NCBI GenBank assembly: GCA_002712005.1
Contig: PASP01000016.1
Location: forward strand, 149,983-213,982
From: Halobacteriovoraceae bacterium
GTDB lineage: Bacteria; Bdellovibrionota; Bacteriovoracia; Bacteriovoracales; Bacteriovoracaceae
Length of the DNA: 64,000 bases
Direction of reading: 5' to 3'
Shown here: positions 1-8,356 of the stretch, one piece after another
How the letters are laid out: each line of letters starts with the position of its first letter
Numbering within the stretch: the stretch's first letter is position 1
The notes under the pieces: generated by a model
What the model was told of the DNA's origin: nothing
Database searches by the model: none
The model's input: only the letters and a program-made list of their open reading frames with translations
Translations under genes and position numbers: made by a program

Positions 1-33
1 GGGTGTCTCATAAGAATCCTTCGATATTAGATA

Positions 34-447
34 CTATTGACAAAAATTTGTTTCAAATTGAACGGAAAGAAGATTGTCTTCGGTAAGTTCAACATTGGGT
101 ACTTGAATGACTTGATGTCCACCATCGAGAAGATAAACAGTAAGATGAACAGCATCACCAATATTCATTCCGATATCTTCAAGAGTCTCAGTAAAATGTT
201 CGGCCAAACGACATTTATAATCACTTCCGTAAAGTTTCTTGGTATCATCAATGATCTTTTGAGTTTCAACACCATTAATCGCAATAACAAGATTTGTATA
301 ATTCTCATCTAAATAGTCTGGATTTTCAGCTTGAATGAAATCCCCTCTTCCAGGAAATTGTCCAAATTCGATATAGGTAAAAGGAGACTTTTCTGCAAAC
401 GTAGATAAGCTCATAAAGGCAATTAAGAATAGGCTAAAAATTTTCAT
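34..447 (-). CDS. Small secreted protein of unknown function, 137 aa
   Basis: I do not recognise this family. The first 18 residues (MKIFSLFLIAFMSLSTFA) form a typical Sec signal peptide, so the mature protein of about 119 residues is probably periplasmic or exported. It has two cysteines, one near residue 79 and one next to the C-terminus, which could form a disulfide. A GGGGAG Shine-Dalgarno sequence sits a few bases before the ATG and supports this start. It is divergent from the TonB receptor across about 60 bp. Other small exported proteins with a cysteine near the C-terminus occur at 5856 and 34463, so this may be a common type in this genome rather than a partner of the receptor. Confidence 0.75.
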   Translation of the reverse strand: MKIFSLFLIAFMSLSTFAEKSPFTYIEFGQFPGRGDFIQAENPDYLDENYTNLVIAINGVETQKIIDDTKKLYGSDYKCRLAEHFTETLEDIGMNIGDAVHLTVYLLDGGHQVIQVPNVELTEDNLLSVQFETNFCQ

Positions 448-502
448 ATCTTTGCTCCCCGTATTAAGAAAATATTGTATGGATTGAATTTAAATGCTAA
501 AA

Positions 503-518
503 GTTTGATATGTCAAAC
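503..518 (+). promoter_or_regulatory. Hairpin with the start codon of the TonB receptor in its loop
   Basis: GTTTGA (503-508) and TCAAAC (513-518) are perfectly complementary and enclose TATG, so the ATG at 510-512 lies in the loop. There is no good Shine-Dalgarno sequence before it. The short stem could tune translation or be an operator, but a 6-bp palindrome can arise by chance. Confidence 0.3.
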
Positions 519-2525
519 AAATGTAACCTCATTGCAACCTTTGTAGCCACAACCTTCCTCTCTATTTATCTCAGAGCGGAGCCTGTTTCTCACAAAAATC
601 AGGGACTTATAGAGGTAATCGGAAATAAAGAAGTCCACTCAGGACTCGTTGATGCTCCAGTAAAGGTAGAGATCCTATCTGAAGAGTATTTCAACGAACA
701 ACAATATCAAGACCTATCCGTTGCAGTTAAAGATATTCCAGGTGTCACCACTCTATCTTCAGATTTAAGAACCCAGGCAAAAACCCCAGTAATCCAAGGC
801 TTTGGGGAAAACTCTGTTCTTGTCATGATTGATGGCGTTCCAGTGGGACAGAATTCAAGTTTTGGATTTGATCTTTCCCAAGTGGCCACATCTAATATTG
901 AGAGGGTCGAAGTCATAAAAGGAGCTTCAAGTTCTCTCTATGGGTCACAGGCCATGGGTGGAGTGATTAATATTGTCACTAAGAAAGGCTCTGATAAAAC
1001 ACGTCTAGAATTAGAAGCATCCGCCTCACAAATGACACAAACATCGGATGGTCGTTTAAAAAATCTGAAAGGTCATTTTGAGAAAAAACTATTTTCTTAC
1101 CAGATGAAGATGACTTACTCTTTACGAGAACAAGATCAATTTGATCTCGATGACCAATCGATCATTAAAGATGGAACTGACTTTCGAAGACAACAATTTG
1201 GTCTAAGAATAGATCGAAATTTTGGAAAGCTTAGTACATTCTTTGATCTCCTTTATTTTAAAGGAAATATAGAAAGTTATTCCTCACGACCTCTCAGCTC
1301 TAATTCATTCGGTAAAATCCAAAATATAACTGAAACTGATAATCTCAATCTCAAATTAGGAACCCAGGGAAAACTAGGTAAAGGCGAATTTAGAGGCATT
1401 ATCAATATTGAAGATAATGACGATCTTTTGATCTTAAGTGATCGTCCAGAGACTCCATTCATAGAGACTAAAAAGCTAACGGATTTCAAAGGAAAGCGAG
1501 TTGATATTCAATATAGAGATTATGAACTTGGACAACACTCTATAACCACCGGACTTCTCTACAGAGAAAGCTTAGTTGATCAAAGAACAATTTCTCAAAG
1601 TACTCCAGAACTGATTGTTGAAACATCTGATGTTGAGAATAAAAGAGTTAGCTCCTATGAAGCATTTCTTCAAGACAACTTTTGGATAGATAGTTTTGAA
1701 ATCTCACCGGGTGCTCGCTATCAATACGACAAAGATTTTGGTTCCCATGTTGCTCCAAAAATTAACATTTCACACTTTAGCGATTATAAAAATTTTGGTT
1801 TTAAGACATGGGCATCTGTAGGTACAGGTTATCGGGCCCCCTCAGTAAAAGAAAGATTTTTCACATTAGATCACACATCACTGGCCAATTATATAGTAGA
1901 AGGAAATCCTGATTTAAAACCTGAAGAGTCTTTGAGTTTTCAACTGGGACAAGAAATAAAATGGGAGTCGTCTTCAAAACAGTCTCAAATGAATCTCTAC
2001 GGAAATCTTTTCTTCAATAAGATAAGTAATCTAATCGAAATCAATCAGGGACAATCCGATGGGTCACAAACTATTTTTACCTATGATAACTTCGATAAGG
2101 TCACAAGTAAGGGGATAGAAATAGGACTGAAAGGTTCCTATCAGAAATTAAACTTTAGACTCAATGGCTCTTATACAGAAACAGTCGATAGAACAACCGA
2201 TTTAATTATAGCGAATCGCCCTCTATATTTGGGAATGTTTTCATTGGGGTATAAACTTACAGATAAAATATCTTTACTCTCGCTAACTCGATATAATGGG
2301 AAGTCCTACGCCGACAAAGAAAATGAACAAATTTCGAAATCTTTTCTCACGACAGACATTAAAGTTAACTATGACATCACTCAAAATTTAACAAGTTTTT
2401 TGAGTATCAATAATATTTTTAATGAAACTAAAGATCCTGCTCAGGATACTGTTACCCCACAATTTGATGGACGTCCTAACAGAGGAACTGAAATCTTTTT
2501 AGGGTTTAGACTAAGGGCCATTTGA
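510..2525 (+). CDS. TonB-dependent outer-membrane receptor, probable heme receptor
   Basis: This is an outer-membrane beta-barrel importer of 671 residues, normal length for the family. A signal peptide (about 1-23) is followed by a TonB-box-like stretch (LIEVIGNK, about 33-40). A plug domain follows (about 48-160) with the family signatures VLVMIDGVPVG and ERVEVIKGASSSLYG...GGVINIVTK, then a 22-strand-type barrel. Near residue 440 it has YRAP and, 25 residues later, GNPDL, the FRAP/NPNL pair of the family, with a histidine (about 455) between them as in heme receptors such as HemR/HmuR. The next gene, 1 bp downstream, encodes a HmuY-like lipoprotein, which also points to heme. Substrate assignment is inference; BtuB-like cobalamin or siderophore use is possible. 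Confidence 0.9.
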   Translation: MSNKCNLIATFVATTFLSIYLRAEPVSHKNQGLIEVIGNKEVHSGLVDAPVKVEILSEEYFNEQQYQDLSVAVKDIPGVTTLSSDLRTQAKTPVIQGFGENSVLVMIDGVPVGQNSSFGFDLSQVATSNIERVEVIKGASSSLYGSQAMGGVINIVTKKGSDKTRLELEASASQMTQTSDGRLKNLKGHFEKKLFSYQMKMTYSLREQDQFDLDDQSIIKDGTDFRRQQFGLRIDRNFGKLSTFFDLLYFKGNIESYSSRPLSSNSFGKIQNITETDNLNLKLGTQGKLGKGEFRGIINIEDNDDLLILSDRPETPFIETKKLTDFKGKRVDIQYRDYELGQHSITTGLLYRESLVDQRTISQSTPELIVETSDVENKRVSSYEAFLQDNFWIDSFEISPGARYQYDKDFGSHVAPKINISHFSDYKNFGFKTWASVGTGYRAPSVKERFFTLDHTSLANYIVEGNPDLKPEESLSFQLGQEIKWESSSKQSQMNLYGNLFFNKISNLIEINQGQSDGSQTIFTYDNFDKVTSKGIEIGLKGSYQKLNFRLNGSYTETVDRTTDLIIANRPLYLGMFSLGYKLTDKISLLSLTRYNGKSYADKENEQISKSFLTTDIKVNYDITQNLTSFLSINNIFNETKDPAQDTVTPQFDGRPNRGTEIFLGFRLRAI

Positions 2526-2526
2526 A

Positions 2527-3690
2527 ATGAAAAAACTGACTTCATTATTATCGACAACCTTTATTCTGACTTTTTGTATTTCGATTTCAAGCTGTCGAAA
2601 AATTGAAGATAAAAGCCGTACATCTTTAGAGGTTGAAGAGAGCTATTACCTAGAAACCAAAAGTCCTTTTGTTCAAGACAAGTCATTAGATTTCTTCCTT
2701 GAGAATTCGTGGTATGCCTACGACCAATCTAATCACATTATTTGGCCCAACTTTAGAGTTTATGGGTTAAGAGTAGATAATCAGTTCTATAAGTTCCAAA
2801 TCATTAATTATTACAATCAAGCTTCGGAAGCTGGCCACTATAGTATCCGCATTCAAAAAGAAAACGAAAACACATATCAAGAATTTAGACTAGAGGCTGT
2901 TGGTTGCGGAAACTCCTTTACCAATCCAGACTATGAACAATGTATTCAAGATCCTGAGAAAAATGTATACACCTATCTCAATATAGAAAATGGTCTAAGT
3001 AAAAAAATGAATAGTTTCTTTGCGAGAAGAGATAAGACATGGCATATCGGATTTCAAGGTACAAAAGTCATACTTAATAGTGGAGATAATGGACCAGGTG
3101 ATACGAGAGTAACCTCACTATACCTCTATCGACCTTTTTATGAGAATGAAAGCCCTGCGTTCCAAAAATTAGCAGAAGAATCATTTGGAAATAAAGGAAT
3201 TCGCTTCTTTGAATTAGAACATGATTTCAGGAATGCCCCTTACGCCCTCCCCGCAGGTATAGACAGAGTTATTTTTGAAGATGATTGGCTAAGATCCAGT
3301 AGAGGAATATTCTCTGCTAATCAAAATTCTTGGTGGCTTATCAAAAATAGAGAGCAATCATCTTTAACGAAAATTAATATTCATGAAATAACAGAGTCTC
3401 AACTTGAGGGACATATAAATTCTCTTATTACACTTCGAATTGCTTTAAATAATCCGCTTAATGGTGAGTTTCAAGATGAAGTTTTTTATACTCTCCCAGA
3501 AATCTCTTCGAAAGATAAGTTAATTAAGATGTGTATTGATTTAAACTCTCAAGCAGTAGTTGACTGCAAAAATAAAAATGCTGACTTGATCTTCAGTGCT
3601 CTGAATATTGGAAGAAGAAGATCATGGAGATTCAATGTAACTGAAGGAGCAGTTGGCCCTCTCAGCTATGATGAAATATCTAATTATTGA
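2527..3690 (+). CDS. HmuY-like lipoprotein, probable heme-binding surface protein
   Basis: The N-terminus ends in a lipobox (SISSC, Cys23), so it should be a lipoprotein. The central part (about 145-200) has the HmuY family pattern: YTYLNIENG, then TWHIGF (171-176) and LNSGDNGPG (183-191), comparable to the W-D-x-x-F...TNGGTSGPG motif. A stretch like the second half of HmuY (W/Y-rich, then VYGLRVDNQFYKFQIINYY, about 78-96) comes before this motif instead of after it, and another weak copy follows at about 268-310. The protein therefore looks permuted or built from repeated half-domains. The gene starts 1 bp after the TonB receptor stop, so the two are surely co-transcribed. Known HmuY binds heme and hands it to HmuR; this protein is a plausible analogue but heme ligands cannot be assigned. 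Confidence 0.65.
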   Translation: MKKLTSLLSTTFILTFCISISSCRKIEDKSRTSLEVEESYYLETKSPFVQDKSLDFFLENSWYAYDQSNHIIWPNFRVYGLRVDNQFYKFQIINYYNQASEAGHYSIRIQKENENTYQEFRLEAVGCGNSFTNPDYEQCIQDPEKNVYTYLNIENGLSKKMNSFFARRDKTWHIGFQGTKVILNSGDNGPGDTRVTSLYLYRPFYENESPAFQKLAEESFGNKGIRFFELEHDFRNAPYALPAGIDRVIFEDDWLRSSRGIFSANQNSWWLIKNREQSSLTKINIHEITESQLEGHINSLITLRIALNNPLNGEFQDEVFYTLPEISSKDKLIKMCIDLNSQAVVDCKNKNADLIFSALNIGRRRSWRFNVTEGAVGPLSYDEISNY

Positions 3691-3817
3691 GATTCATTAT
3701 AATTATTCAATTAAGACCGTCTCAACTTCGGATCAATAAAGAAAATACTTCTTATTTACTCAATATAATGAATGTCTAATGGAAAGATATAGTCCCTTAG
3801 CTTTTTAAAATTTATAT

Positions 3818-3836
3818 TTAAAATGAGTCATTTTAA
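3818..3836 (+). promoter_or_regulatory. 19-bp near-perfect palindrome touching the Shine-Dalgarno site
   Basis: TTAAAATGA and TCATTTTAA are exact inverted copies separated by one base. The right arm runs into the AAGGAG ribosome site (3835-3840) of the GTG-started dehydratase gene. It could be an operator or an RNA hairpin controlling translation. The 155-bp gap from 3691 that contains it shows no gene. Confidence 0.45.
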
Positions 3837-3845
3837 GGAGAAATA

Positions 3846-4310
3846 GTGAATACAAGCGATATAACAAAACTCTTACATCAAAGAGAGCCTTATCTCATGG
3901 TTAGTGAGATAACAGAATGCGATCAAAAAAAAATTATAGCTAAGAAAATTTTTTCAGGTGAAGAGTTTTTTTTGAAAGGACATTTTCCTGATGCTCCTGT
4001 TGTTCCTGGGGCCATGATTCAAGAATTTTGTACTCAAAGTGCAGGAATACTGATCTCTAAATATCATAGTCCAGTAGAAAATTATAATTCGAAATCCACA
4101 AAAGGACATGCCTTAGGTGTGCTTAGAAAGGTTAATTACGCTAAGTTCATTAGTATCGTTAAGCCTACTGACTTCATTGAGTGTGAAGTTGAACTCGAAG
4201 AAAAAATAGAAAATCTCTTTCACTTTAAGGCAAGAGTTATTCAAAACTCTCAAGTTATGGCCAAAATTGGTTTTACTTTGACCAATATTAGTGATGATCA
4301 CTTAATATAA
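3846..4310 (+). CDS. FabZ-like hot-dog fold 3-hydroxyacyl-thioester dehydratase
   Basis: A 154-residue single hot-dog domain. The N-terminal LLHQREPYLMVSEI matches the start of FabZ, and KGHFPDAPVVPGAMIQEFCTQSAG (about 44-68) carries the family catalytic histidine (GHFPD) and the PVVPGAM motif. The start is GTG, chosen because AAGGAG lies 5 bp before it. The usual fabZ neighbours (lpxA, lpxD) are absent. The gene stands alone with a luciferase-like oxidoreductase 12 bp downstream, so it may serve a special acyl chain or a polyketide or pigment-type pathway rather than housekeeping fatty-acid synthesis. Confidence 0.85.
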   Translation: MNTSDITKLLHQREPYLMVSEITECDQKKIIAKKIFSGEEFFLKGHFPDAPVVPGAMIQEFCTQSAGILISKYHSPVENYNSKSTKGHALGVLRKVNYAKFISIVKPTDFIECEVELEEKIENLFHFKARVIQNSQVMAKIGFTLTNISDDHLI

Positions 4311-4322
4311 AAGGTACGTTTT

Positions 4323-5309
4323 ATGCCACAACTCTCTTTACTTGATCTTGTTTTTGTTAATGACAACCAAAATGAAGCTGATGCCTTAAAGTCATCAGTT
4401 CAAGTTGCCCAGACAGCAGAAAGATTAGGTTATTCTCGTATATGGGTAGCTGAACACCATAATATGCCAGCTATCGCAAGTGCTGCGACCTCAGTGGTCA
4501 TTGGTCATCTTGCAGCTCATACGGAAAGAATTCGAATTGGTGCGGGTGGTATAATGCTTCCCAACCACTCTCCCCTCTCTATCGCAGAACAATTTGGCAC
4601 ACTGGAAAGTCTATTTCCGAATAGGATTGATTTGGGACTAGGACGAGCACCTGGAACTGATCAACGAACAATGAGGGCCCTTAGAACTGACATCAGAAGC
4701 TCTGAACGTTTCCCAGATGATGTACTCGAGCTCCAAAAGTTACTCTCTAATAAAGGAGCAAATGAGCCCATTGTTGCTACACCAGGCTTTGGAACCCAAG
4801 TACCACTTTGGATTCTAGGCTCGAGTACGTTTGGCGCTCAATTAGCCGCTCATTTTGGTCTTCCCTATGCCTTTGCCTCTCACTTTGCCCCAGATGCCTT
4901 TGACCAGGCCATCGATCATTATAGAAATAAATTCTCCCCTTCAGAACAACAGGACAAGCCTTACTTTATGTTAGGAGTAAATATTATTATTGCTGATACA
5001 GATGAAGAGGCACAATACTTGGCCTCTAGTCAAAGGCAATCCTTTGTAAATTTACGCAGAGGTCATAAATTAAAATTTCAACCGCCTATTGAGGATATGA
5101 ACACTTTCTGGAATGAACCTGAAAAAATAATGGCCGAACATATGCTTAAATTTTCATTTGTAGGATCAAAACAAACGGTTCAAACGCAATTACGTAGTTT
5201 TATAAATAAATATCAACCGAATGAACTTATGGTTGTTACTTCTATATATGACTTAGAAAAGAAAATGAGATCACTTGAGCTTTTATCAGAAATCGATCTC
5301 AGTTTATAA
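4323..5309 (+). CDS. Luciferase-like (LLM-class) flavin-dependent monooxygenase
   Basis: 328 residues, one TIM-barrel of the bacterial luciferase superfamily (MsnO8/YhbW-type). Recognisable segments are [19 protein letters not shown] near residue 35, [17 protein letters not shown] near residue 78, [25 protein letters not shown] near residue 90-115, and a C-terminal [12 protein letters not shown] helix. Such enzymes use reduced FMN from a partner reductase; the substrate cannot be told from sequence. It follows the FabZ-like gene by 12 bp and is probably in the same operon. Its 3' end overlaps the convergent thioredoxin gene by 6 bp. Confidence 0.9.
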   Translation: MPQLSLLDLVFVNDNQNEADALKSSVQVAQTAERLGYSRIWVAEHHNMPAIASAATSVVIGHLAAHTERIRIGAGGIMLPNHSPLSIAEQFGTLESLFPNRIDLGLGRAPGTDQRTMRALRTDIRSSERFPDDVLELQKLLSNKGANEPIVATPGFGTQVPLWILGSSTFGAQLAAHFGLPYAFASHFAPDAFDQAIDHYRNKFSPSEQQDKPYFMLGVNIIIADTDEEAQYLASSQRQSFVNLRRGHKLKFQPPIEDMNTFWNEPEKIMAEHMLKFSFVGSKQTVQTQLRSFINKYQPNELMVVTSIYDLEKKMRSLELLSEIDLSL

Positions 5310-5732
5310 AAAGGCAATAGCTAATATTAAAATAAATAAGATGACTCCGACTGTGATCTCAAATGTCCATTTTTTGGGACTATCATCTTTTCGAAACTCT
5401 CCATTTTCTCTGAAATAGGGATCATCAATATGATTTATAACATACTGTAAGTTTCCCAAAGGTGTAAGCCCTGTAAAGCTATAGAGAACTTCTCTATTTT
5501 CACAATAAACAACATGGGGAACTCCTCTTACACCAAAATGAGAGGCGAGTTCGGGACTTTCCATAGTATCTATTTCATATATATTGAGATTAGGGTTATT
5601 TTCGTTTAACTTTTCAAACACTGGCCCCATAGTTCGGCAAGGACCACATGTTGGAGAAAAAAACTTAATCATAAAAAGTCCTTTCTCATTGGCCAGAGAG
5701 TTTTCAAAGTTTTCAATCGTCATTCTTTTCAT
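5304..5732 (-). CDS. Membrane-anchored thioredoxin-like protein
   Basis: 142 residues. The N-terminal 105 residues are a thioredoxin fold with the classical active site CGPC (about 30-33, in [16 protein letters not shown]) and the cis-proline loop GVRGVPHVV. Unlike normal thioredoxin it continues into a charged linker and one C-terminal transmembrane helix ([18 protein letters not shown]). There is no N-terminal signal, so it is probably a tail-anchored protein with its redox domain in the cytoplasm. It is convergent with the LLM oxidoreductase and not part of an obvious operon. The redox partner is unknown. Confidence 0.85.
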   Translation of the reverse strand: MKRMTIENFENSLANEKGLFMIKFFSPTCGPCRTMGPVFEKLNENNPNLNIYEIDTMESPELASHFGVRGVPHVVYCENREVLYSFTGLTPLGNLQYVINHIDDPYFRENGEFRKDDSPKKWTFEITVGVILFILILAIAFL

Positions 5733-5855
5733 AGAGCCTCTTTTTAAAACATTATAATGAAAGTGAGCATTATTTACAGGTTTTAATTTATACGTAGACC
5801 AGATACGTTCGAAGTTGATATCTATGGGGAAACCCTAAAAAATGGAGCCCCAACC

Positions 5856-6179
5856 ATGAAAACGTTAATTGCTACAGCTTTGTTAGCTGTAATCTCTCTC
5901 ACATCATTTGCTAAACCAGTATCTCAAGAAGTGATAACTGAAGCATTTGAAGCAGTAAAAGCATACTATCCAGAAGCGAACTCTATTCAATACTCTCATA
6001 GCAGTTCTGAGGATCAAGAAGTCTTCTTTTATGTGAGCTATACTACAAATCTTAGTGATATGTATTTCGATGAGGGAGAACCCGTTTTCCTTCCCATTAC
6101 GAGATCATGTGAACAAGAAGTTGTATATCTGGTTGACCTTAAGAAAGTTCTCTACACACAAGAACATATCTGTTTCTAA
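5856..6179 (+). CDS. Small secreted protein of unknown function, 107 aa
   Basis: The first 19 residues (MKTLIATALLAVISLTSFA) are a clear Sec signal peptide. The mature part is acidic with two cysteines close to the C-terminus (RSCEQE and HICF), which could form a disulfide. GGAG lies about 10 bp before the ATG. I see no known domain. The gene stands alone between a divergent thioredoxin-like gene and the rhomboid gene 94 bp downstream. Confidence 0.75.
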   Translation: MKTLIATALLAVISLTSFAKPVSQEVITEAFEAVKAYYPEANSIQYSHSSSEDQEVFFYVSYTTNLSDMYFDEGEPVFLPITRSCEQEVVYLVDLKKVLYTQEHICF

Positions 6180-6273
6180 AATTAGATATAAGCTACTGTA
6201 TTCTTTAAATTTTACTTTTAAGGAATACAGCTGCTCTTGACATCCATAATAAAGACCCCATCTTTGACTAACT

Positions 6274-7011
6274 ATGGATATTATCAAAGAGCCTCATTCA
6301 AATTATTTAAGTCATGGCCATTATGACTTCTCTTTTAGCAAGGCTCTGATTTGGCCAATATTTTGTCTTCTTATTAGTTGGTATTACTGGAGCCCTTACT
6401 CTGAAAATTTTAGAGTCACTCATGATTTGATTTTCAATCAAAAAGAAATTTGGAGACTCCCTCTAGGGTTCTTTGTTCATGGGGATTTAAATCACTTCCT
6501 ATCTAATTCTTTATTTCTAACCATATTAGGCTATTTTATAGGGAGAACCTATGGCAATAAAATCGTCTTTATTGGAGGATTTGTTATTGCTTTAGGCACA
6601 CATGCTTTAACTCTACTTTTTATGAAAGACAATATTAGCTTGGTTGGCGCCTCTGGACTTCTCTATGGGTTTTGGGGTCTTTGGTTTTCTCTCTATTTCT
6701 TAATCGATCGCTATATTTCTAAAACAAGACGTTTAATGAAGATTGTGGCCATAAGTTTACTTCTTCTTGTGCCCCATAAATTTGAACCTAATGTGAGTTA
6801 CCTAGCTCATGGAATTGGATTTTTTCTAGGAGCTGGATTAGGAATAATAATATTTCTTTCAAAGAGAAGGCTTTTTCAGTCTTATGAAAAGTTTCGCTAT
6901 TCCATAGACCCTCCCTACAATCCTGCGTTTGAGGCATTAGGAAAAGACTTCTGGAAAAAAGAAAATATTGACCAAGAAAGCTTAGAAGATGAGAACGCTA
7001 AGCTTTCCTAA
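6274..7011 (+). CDS. Rhomboid-family intramembrane serine protease
   Basis: 245 residues with about six hydrophobic segments. The catalytic serine motif GASGLLYG is near residue 126 (Ser about 128), and YLAHGIGFFLGAGLG near residue 178 supplies the catalytic histidine followed by the G-x-x-x-G helix packing motif. WRLPLGFFVHGDLNHFLSN matches the family L1-loop region (W-R, then H-x-x-x-N). Both catalytic residues are present, so it should be an active inner-membrane protease; substrates are unknown. The hydrophilic tail (about 205-245) is probably cytoplasmic. The 3' end overlaps a possible small ORF on the other strand. Confidence 0.9.
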   Translation: MDIIKEPHSNYLSHGHYDFSFSKALIWPIFCLLISWYYWSPYSENFRVTHDLIFNQKEIWRLPLGFFVHGDLNHFLSNSLFLTILGYFIGRTYGNKIVFIGGFVIALGTHALTLLFMKDNISLVGASGLLYGFWGLWFSLYFLIDRYISKTRRLMKIVAISLLLLVPHKFEPNVSYLAHGIGFFLGAGLGIIIFLSKRRLFQSYEKFRYSIDPPYNPAFEALGKDFWKKENIDQESLEDENAKLS

Positions 7012-7162
7012 CCATGATTCTTGAATTGTAATCGAATCGAGAACGAAAGATACTAAAAGGTACCGATTTAACATGAGTAAGCTTTGCAGACTCAATAATA
7101 GCATCTGCAGAGAGAGAGGCGTATATACCCGCAACTTCTCTTCCATTATAAACAAAATTCAA
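6998..7162 (-). CDS. Possible small coupled ORF, 54 aa, after the GNAT/C39 gene
   Basis: An open frame begins with TTG overlapping the TGA stop of the upstream gene (TTGA) and ends at 6998. Its product (starting LNFVYNGREVAGIYASLSAD, ending NSRIMVRKA) reads like real protein rather than antisense noise, and the stop-start overlap suggests translational coupling. It overlaps the 3' end of the rhomboid gene by 14 bp on the opposite strand. It could also be the remnant of a longer gene. No domain is recognised. Confidence 0.4.
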   Translation of the reverse strand: MNFVYNGREVAGIYASLSADAIIESAKLTHVKSVPFSIFRSRFDYNSRIMVRKA

Positions 7163-8253
7163 TCTCTATAAAGGGCTACAATTGACTTTAATTGTCGTGA
7201 GCCAAATTTGGCCATGAGCTCAAATTCATCCCGCCTAACCGGTACATTGAAATTATCCACAACCGATTGACCAGCATCAATTTCGGGGTCATGAAAGTAG
7301 ATAAAGTCACCCTCCATTGCCGTTAAGACAATCCAATGGGGAGCTTTAGTTTCTGTCAAACGATAGGCACTGATAAGAAGGACAGGGATTCCTCCATGAG
7401 CAAAAATTTCTCTAATGGTATCCCAATCATACTCATCTTTAAAAACCTTGATTTTTTCTTTCTTAATTTTATTTTCAAAATCTTTTTGGACGAGCTCAAT
7501 AATTTCTTTCTTATGTTTTGATCTCACCCCTTCAATAAATAAGGGAGCTGAAGAGTTTAAATAAAGCTCTACTTCAAATCCTCTTTTATGAGCGGCTAAT
7601 GCCAACCCATGAGGTCCACAACCCCCATGACCACTTGTCATAAAAATAGTCGTCGCTTCTCGCCAAATTTCTATTTCATGTTCTCGATTGAATTTGGTTT
7701 TCTTGCTTAGTGCTTTCATTGCCATAAGAAGTGAAGAAGGCCCACAAGTAAACTCTGTGGTCTGCTGATAATGGGGGACCTTCGGACCCTTTATGACTTT
7801 GCCCGACAAATTGCGAATTTTCTTTTCGTAACATTGAGCATCTTCATGATCTTCATAATAGTCTTTTTTTAGGGCGAACTTTCTATAGCCACAAGATTCA
7901 TACAATTGAATAGCCGAACGATTAGAACTCTTCACTTCTAAACGAAGATAAGTACTCCCCCTATCTTTGGCCATTTTTTCTAACTTTAGTAGGAGCTTCT
8001 TACCTAGTCCCTTGCCGCGAAGTTTTTGATCCACAGCGAGAGAATAGAGCCTAGATAAGGCCGTTCCTCGGTGAAAGAGAATCACTCCATAACCTGAGAT
8101 TTCCCCCTCTAACTCTTGAACGAGGATCTCCCCGTGGGATAAGTCAATGAAATACTTGAAGTTTCTATCAGTTAGCTGGTCGCTATCAAAAGAGCTATTT
8201 TCTAAAGAAACAAGCTTAGGAATGTCTGATATTTTTGCTGGTCTATACTTCAT
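7159..8253 (-). CDS. GNAT acetyltransferase fused to a C39-like cysteine peptidase
   Basis: 364 residues in two domains. Residues 1-145 are a RimI-like GNAT domain (LYSLAVDQKLRGKGLGKKLL is the acetyl-CoA-binding motif, then LRLEVKSSNRSAIQLYESCGY). Residues 160-364 are a papain-like C39-family peptidase: TTEFTCGPSSLLMAM carries the catalytic cysteine, HWIVLTA the histidine and YFHDPE the aspartate region. This fusion is known next to RimK-type ATP-grasp ligases, and the divergent gene 103 bp away encodes exactly that. The likely role is processing or acylation of a peptide tag or peptide metabolite built by the ligase. The actual substrate is not known. Confidence 0.88.
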   Translation of the reverse strand: MKYRPAKISDIPKLVSLENSSFDSDQLTDRNFKYFIDLSHGEILVQELEGEISGYGVILFHRGTALSRLYSLAVDQKLRGKGLGKKLLLKLEKMAKDRGSTYLRLEVKSSNRSAIQLYESCGYRKFALKKDYYEDHEDAQCYEKKIRNLSGKVIKGPKVPHYQQTTEFTCGPSSLLMAMKALSKKTKFNREHEIEIWREATTIFMTSGHGGCGPHGLALAAHKRGFEVELYLNSSAPLFIEGVRSKHKKEIIELVQKDFENKIKKEKIKVFKDEYDWDTIREIFAHGGIPVLLISAYRLTETKAPHWIVLTAMEGDFIYFHDPEIDAGQSVVDNFNVPVRRDEFELMAKFGSRQLKSIVALYRD

Positions 8254-8356
8254 TTTTTTCTCTCATTTTTAGTGACCAAAATGAAAGCTCATAATACCAT
8301 CAAAGCAAATTAAAGACTCTTTTTAATTTAATAAAAAGTAGTAGAAAAGGAAGAAA

